DNA from: Cyclaneusma minus
Taxonomy: Eukaryota; Ascomycota; Leotiomycetes; Marthamycetales; Marthamycetaceae
DNA length: 64,000 bases
Reading direction: 5' to 3'
NCBI GenBank assembly: GCA_037179335.1
Contig: JAKZHN010000009.1
Coordinates: 620,001 to 684,000 of the forward strand
Position 1 is the first letter of the stretch; the number at the start of each line of letters is the position of its first letter. The notes under the pieces were generated by a model that was not told the origin of the DNA, did no database searches, and was given only the letters and a program-made list of their open reading frames with translations. The position numbers and the translations under genes were made by a program. Below, one piece after another: positions 58,625 to 64,000 of this stretch.

Positions 58625-61600
58625 AGGGTTCATGCAAGTAAGGGCTGTGTGATGGAGGCTCGCGCTGTGGGCCTGCGGCGCAGTACACTGAATGGCTGTA
58701 AGATTTGGTGAACGTACGGCATGAGGGGGTGGATTATTCCATCTTCACTTAAGCCTTGAATTGGAATTGTCATCTGTTAAGAAGACGGGGGCGGCTTATT
58801 CTGTGCATATTCGGTCGTTTCTGTACCACACACTACATGGATCTCTGGCCACGGCTGGAACTACCTCGCTCATAATATCTGCGATGGTTTCGGGCGTTTT
58901 AATATTATGTTTAATGTTGCATGGAATGGAACGGAGAACATGCAAAAGCTTTCAATGTACTCAATCGTGAGCTCTTTCCACGGTTCGACCCCACCGGCTT
59001 TTCCCCATCACTGGCTTTTTCCCACCTCTGCCTGGTGGGTTTCAGCAACTACCCTACCGTGACTAGATCCGATCTCAGCCACCAGATCTAGCCGCCAGCC
59101 ATCCCACAATTCGTCACCAAATCGGCGAACTCGAATGTTTTTGACTTCTGCTAACGAGGTGCAACAAACCGAATTCCTCTGCCACTTTGCATTTCTAAGC
59201 CCCTTCGGTATTTGACTTCTGCTAACGAGGTGCGACAAACCAGAGTTTCTCTTATATATTTCAACAATTACAAATCCCGTTTCGGAGCTTCGCTTCTCTT
59301 TGAGACTTTGACTTTTGCCAACGAGGTGCAACAATTCAGTTTGACGTACTTATGTCCTCTTCTGGCTTTCTTTTCTAGCACATTTTGGTATTTGACTTTT
59401 GCTAACGAGGTGCAACAAACCAGACATTCTTCGTATGTTTCTCTATTTCGAAGCCTATTTGACCATTTGGGAATTTGACGGCTCTTTGTCTTTTGCTAAC
59501 GAGGTGCAACAAACCTGAATTCTCCTTGCGTTTACTTAAAATTCAACGCTTTTGGTATTTGACTTCCTCTAACGACTTGCAACAAACCGAGCAACACAAC
59601 ACCAGCCTCGATTGTACGAAGTCTGGGTCTGGTGGTCAATCGAATCCACTCAATGTTTCGGCCGACAGCTGGGCTTAGTCCAGATGTGCCTGAACATCAC
59701 GAAGTCGAGCCTGGGAGCCTCATATCCGATGTGCGACAGAACCAAACTTCGTCCCTGTCATGTGTGCTGGCCTCAGTACGTGATGTCTGTCTTGGCTGAC
59801 ATACATGTACAGGTACCATCAGTTCCTTATATTGGGGACGAGAGCCTTGTGCATCCGGCATCGAAGATGGCGATGTGCAACAAAACGACTGGACATCCTT
59901 CGACTCCGAAAAACCGAAATCAACTCTGAATCTGCCGTAGAGCCTTCAATGTTGCTTACAAAAGTCACAAGTCGACATGGACGGGAGGCTTTGTACTTTT
60001 TCAATTAGGATTGAAGACTTGACACTCAACTATCGTGGATGAGAAACAACTTGTTACCTATGCTTTTCAAGCGGGAACTGGAAACCATGAATGTGAAAGT
60101 ACATTGTACCAGATTCTCGCGAGCCTCCGCCGATAAAACCCGTTCGCAAGTGAAAGCTGGAAGAAGGCTCTTTCGAGCGTCCACTCAGGAGTCAGACCCA
60201 GTTTCTTCAAGCTCGAGTGTTGCTATTCTGCTTGTCTAGATACTAGACATACTAGTTCATTCCGTCGTACCAAAGAAACCAACCTCTGGGATCCATCCAG
60301 ACTCACTCCCAGTATCAGCCACGAAGATGATTCAAACCAGCCACTTCCACAAGTCCAACCACGGAGCAAGAGACTGGCTTCCATACAGTATGCGCATGGG
60401 TATTCCCAGTTCGACGTTGTTCAAGCAAATACCCAAATATCAAGTCTTTCCCGCCTCATGACCACACCGACCCGCCCGTCACCCATAAAGATACTCACCT
60501 ATGTGTTCCTCGAACTCGTGCTGAAAGACTTGAAGTGACCCAATTGAACACGAGCAAGACGAGTCATCCGAGACCTCCAAGCCTCAGAATCCCGTAAACT
60601 CCTGACAAGACCAAGCCCCAGCGCCCCGTCCCGCGCTTGACATGCAAGTCTATGTACATGTAACCTTGCAGGACATTAGTCTGCTTCCAGCAAAGCAGCT
60701 ACCACCTCACTTCCACCACCCCTAACCGCGGTGGTGTCTTCATCTTTTGAGAACTGGCCTTGAGAGCTGTTACACGTGTAATTGGAGGTCTTTGAGCACA
60801 TCCTTTCTACAAATTCACACGTTCATAGAAAGCTGGAAAGGCGGTTCATAAACGCATGAATTGACCCCCACGTTGGAGATCTCCAGAGCTGAAACGAAAC
60901 TGGATTTACGGCCCGGGGGCCGGACTGATTGACTTGTGATGTATGAGAGCTGCTGAATGCTGTGGGGGCCGAATGCAAGATAATGAATAACTCGGGGGCG
61001 ATGATGATGATCATCACGAAAACAACGTTGCTGGACTGATCCAGATTGCGAAGAGAAGGAGCTTTATGGGTATGATTACAACATGAAGCGGTTGCTAAGA
61101 GAAGCCATGGAATATACTCGGTTTGTTGGAGGTACCGTGTTGCGATCTTTCGGTTCTACATGTGTGTCCAGGGGTCGTACTGGATGCTGACTGTTCGGGG
61201 AGTGGGAAAGGGGCTCGAGCGTGGTCGACGCGGGGCAATGGCTGTCTGGCTCATGGCTGTGGCAGAGTGGGGGCTTTGCATATGGAGGAGTCAGTAGGGA
61301 ACATGGTGCTGGTCGACGGCACAGCAGGAACCGCAAGACACACAGAGAAATTTATCCACGGTATCCTCGATGGCGTGCGAGTAGCGTTTCGCAACACCAT
61401 GGTTTCGAGGAGTAGAAGCGACAAGACCAGGGATTAGCACTGGCATCGCGTGGGCGCCCCAGACTAGGACTCAGTGTGTAGGGATCGCAATGCTAGAGCG
61501 GTGATCAAACGTTGATCAATCCATCAAGTTTGAGTAAAGTCAGGCCATTTTGTATTCGTCTCTCAAGAGACCCGTGTGGGTTTTGGGTAGGTTGAGAAAA

Positions 61601-61804
61601 CCATCCTTTAGAAAACAACGCGGGAAAAAGTATGTTGCAGCAGAGAACTTTTTTGACCTTTCCACCACTTCTTCACCAAGTCGAACGTCCAGATCGTGTT
61701 TGCAGACTTTTGCGATTGTGGCGGACTGTGTCGATGTCGTTGGGGACGTATCGAATGCTGGCTGGTGTCGTTGGCGGGGGTGTCGAAAGGAGAAGGGTTG
61801 CCAC
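58625..61804. other. Intergenic, with one interspersed repeat cluster
   Basis: About 3.2 kb between the WW gene and the FKBP gene. Apart from the six-copy repeat at 59140-59588 I see no supported gene. Frames at 59612-59929, 61123-61437 and 61540-61921 are short, overlap frames on the other strand and lack domains. Confidence 0.45.
59140..59588 (+). repeat. Six-copy ~31-bp interspersed repeat (period 71-96 bp)
   Basis: Copies at 59140-59170, 59211-59241, 59307-59337, 59391-59421, 59485-59515 and 59558-59588. The shared core is GCTAACGAGGTGCAACAAAC preceded by TTTGACTT(T/C)T. Copies 2, 4 and 6 are also preceded by T(T/C)GGTA. The spacers of 40-65 bp are unrelated to each other. Copies 3 and 6 carry 3-5 changes. 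The geometry is like repeat-spacer arrays, but this is a eukaryotic locus with no cas genes. Confidence 0.85.
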
Positions 61805-62659
61805 TCATTTTTTAATGCCGACGACTTCGACGTCGCTGCACTGGTGTTAGCTTTGGACTTCGAGTCTAGAGTACAGTACATGGGACTTGGCAATCGCACG
61901 TACAAGATGAGGTCGGAGTGAGGGGGAATGAGGCCGGGGAATTCCCTGTAGAGAAGTTGAAGTTAGCTATCGAGGGATTTCCTGCTGTACGTGTAGCCTT
62001 CTGTCGCAGCTCTGGTGTAGAGATCGTTGCGTTGGACCAGTATGGAGCAGGCAGTCCAAGCTGAGATGGCGCAAGTGCCCTTAGGTGTTTGCGGACGAGG
62101 GCTGGAGAGCTTACTGGCTGCCGTATGCGTCGCGGCTACAAAACAATCATTAGTACGCTATGTAGGTCAAGACGGCCGGAAAGTGCTGGCCAGACAATGG
62201 GGTAACTCACCTATCAATGAGGAGCCTAGCCTTTTCGCCCACCTTCATCTGCACAACACCTTCATCCCAACCTATCTACGGATCAGCCCGAGGTCGCGTT
62301 CGGATGCATTGACTGATGGAGGTTACCCTTGATGACTTGGCCAACGCCAATTTGCGTCTCAAACGGCACACCGCGCTTCCTCGAGGAGTCGAACCTAGCA
62401 GAGCTTTGGTTAGCGGATGGTGCAGCAGGGCACATCATCGACAAACTCACTCCTTGCCCGCCTGCCAGGGCTCGCCCTTGCCAACGCGGAGCCAGCCAGT
62501 GTAATGCATCTGGACATGGTCATTCTGCTTCACCTGCTGGCCAGTGCCAGGGCTGGACGGGTCGCGAATTACCTGAACCATTGCTGCTGATGTGGAATGG
62601 AAGGTTCTTTGGAAAGATCTGGTGATGAGTCGAGGCTGGAGTCTGGAGACGAAGGACAT
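61805..62659 (-). CDS. FKBP12 (FPR1-like): FKBP12-type peptidyl-prolyl cis-trans isomerase
   Basis: CDS complement(join(61805..61835,61904..61945,62115..62135,62211..62271,62327..62394,62451..62659)), 143 aa, or 117 aa from the internal Met at 62581. The six exons join in phase with canonical GT..AG ends. The 117-residue core has the FKBP fold motifs VQMHYTGWL (Y27), EFDSSRKRGVPF (D46, F55), GVGQVIKGWDEGV (V64, I65, W68), DAYGSQEFPGLIPP (Y91) and LIFDVEVV (F108), so the active site that binds FK506/rapamycin appears complete. It should catalyse Xaa-Pro isomerisation. The 26-residue extension MSFVSRLQPRLITRSFQRTF.. is Arg-rich without acidic residues and looks like a mitochondrial presequence, so two products from alternative starts are plausible. 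A further upstream Met at 62803 lies in frame but its leader is unconvincing. Confidence 0.92.
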
Positions 62660-64000
62660 GGAAGTCAAGGTGGTTGTAGTTGAGGGGAGGCGGCGGGGAA
62701 AGAGAGAGAAAAGGTGGTGGGGTTGGACGTAGGGAGCTCGGCTGACTAAGCATGGACCTAGTGGGGTAAAACATTCGAGCGTTTTACATGTATGCCGCAT
62801 CAACAGTCAACAGTCAATTATTGTTGCAACAGTCAGCTGCGGCGGCTACGAGTATTTGCTTCGTTCTCACTGGACGAGCGGAGCAGCGCTTTTCATGTTA
62901 TTCCCAAGTGGTGCTCAACTCTTTCCCCCTTTGGTCCGCGGGGCACGACATCGAGACTCCTGGGACCTGACCACACCCTCGACCACCAAGCACCGCATTA
63001 TCACGAACGGCCACTTAATGCACCGTTCAAACCCAATGCCATTCTGCTGGCTGCTGCCCCTGGCCTGCTCCAGTGTTCCTGAACACTACTGCCGCTCTTG
63101 CCGACCGCCAAATGCTATGCATATGCCATGCGGGCCCGTCCTGCCTACTCATCCATTGTCACTCAACTCTGAACCACGTGTAGAGTAGTCAGAAGCTTCA
63201 TGGAAAGTATCGTTCTCCGCGGGACAATGATATCAGCCTCAATTCTACGGCATTCCTGCTCTTTCTTGCAATGTGTTGAACAACTTTCTATATATGTGCT
63301 GAATAACTTCCTATATATACCTTATGTACTGACACTTTGTCTAGGTCGAGGTACCCTCAGACACACCGGGTCTTGATATATGCAGTATTTCAACTTGCCC
63401 CGCAGCTTGAAGACGTTTACTCCTCCATGTCTGCGGGGGAGGATACAATCTCGATGCCGGCCTGCTAGTCATGAGGCACCTGACTACCTGTTTATGCTGA
63501 TTGGGCCGGGGAATGGCGGATACATGTAGTTGCTAATGCCAGGTACACTTGGCGGCTGAGCCGAGCCGGTGAGAGGACTTGAGCTGCTTCAAATATGACC
63601 ATGATGGTGTCCTCGTCGCCTCGGGTCCGCGAACACCGCCGTCATCGGTGAACCCGTCCCAATGCAGGCCAAACATCTGGTTTCTGCCGGCAGAGCCGTC
63701 GTAGGAGCCGGTTGGTTGGATTCGAATATCTCAGCGCTGTGGCAGAGCGTGTGACGACATATGCCCGCGAGATGGCTTCACGAATGCGATGTTGCTTGAT
63801 TGCAAAAGCACTGGAGCACGCCATGGTGGACAGACCGACAAGGTGCTCTGCGGGCAGTACTGCGTTACGGCAAGTCACCACTCACCAGATGATTCGAACG
63901 TTGACACTTCCTGCACCCCTCTTACTATCGGGCATGCATTCGGCAGCCCTTATATCGGATCAATACAAGCCGAGTCTGCTCTGCACACGACAACCGTTCC
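62660..64000. other. Upstream of FKBP gene; no gene recognised
   Basis: This holds the promoter of the minus-strand FKBP gene. The remaining ~1.2 kb has only short frames without domains (for example 62856-63188 plus, 63642-63881 minus). A short duplicated AT motif (CTATATATGTGCTGAATAAC / CTATATATACC) occurs at ~63290-63320. Confidence 0.45.

Noticed and set aside
59140..59588. CRISPR array
   Set aside because: The locus is clearly eukaryotic, only six copies exist, the spacers are variable in length, the repeats are imperfect and no cas-like gene is present.
61540..61921. Opposing 121- and 123-codon frames near the FKBP 3' end
   Set aside because: They overlap the last two FKBP exons (61805-61835, 61904-61945), whose splice sites and protein motifs are convincing.

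Overview
The window looks like a chromosomal segment of a filamentous ascomycete (Pezizomycotina; a dothideomycete would fit, but this is inference). The reasons are short GT..AG introns with CTAAC-like branch sites, an intron-containing tRNA-Ile(AAU), a HOG-pathway MAPKKK of the SSK2/SskB type, fungal F-box-like and bZIP proteins, and an 11.6-kb block so depleted in GC that it matches repeat-induced point mutation (RIP). Conventional genes occupy only about one quarter of the window. LAYOUT: 0.8-1.9 kb, a hypothetical basic protein (-). 3.05 kb, a shred of a cytochrome P450. 4.1-8.3 kb, the two-exon MAPKKK (-). 9.56-14.86 kb and 26.5-29.4 kb, array A, one array now split by a RIP-degraded LTR retrotransposon (14863-26492, TCCAT target duplication). 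29.8-38.0 kb, array B, the same kind of repeat in inverted orientation. It is interrupted by a decayed F-box-like gene (30.86-32.58 kb) and a 682-bp TA-flanked MITE-like element. 38.6-42.0 kb, a two-exon coiled-coil protein (-). 44.2-54.1 kb, arrays C and D, in array A's orientation. 54.3-56.5 kb, a four-exon bZIP factor (-) whose third intron holds a tRNA-Ile gene and an inverted tRNA-Ile pseudogene. 57.1-58.6 kb, a WW-domain protein (+). 59.1-59.6 kb, a six-copy interspersed repeat. 61.8-62.7 kb, a six-exon FKBP12-type prolyl isomerase (-). THE UNUSUAL SYSTEM: arrays A-D contain about 46 diverged copies of one noncoding module. A full module of about 550-640 bp has two divergently facing TATA boxes about 70-155 bp apart, usually with a CACGTG/CGTGAC box between them. 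About 200 bp further on comes a roughly 50-bp element made of three (G/A)ACAGCA boxes spaced 18-19 bp. A half-size form of about 310-420 bp keeps one TATA box and the triple box. Blocks next to the TATA boxes (presumptive transcript leaders) are conserved between distant copies, but no reading frame is shared. This points to multicopy noncoding transcription units or clustered regulatory or protein-binding sites rather than protein genes. The triple box lies where transcripts from neighbouring modules would converge. That geometry, its mirror-image layout around an ordinary gene, and its escape from RIP next to a heavily RIPed transposon are the most notable features here. All calls come from reading the sequence; no alignment, database search or RNA evidence was available.
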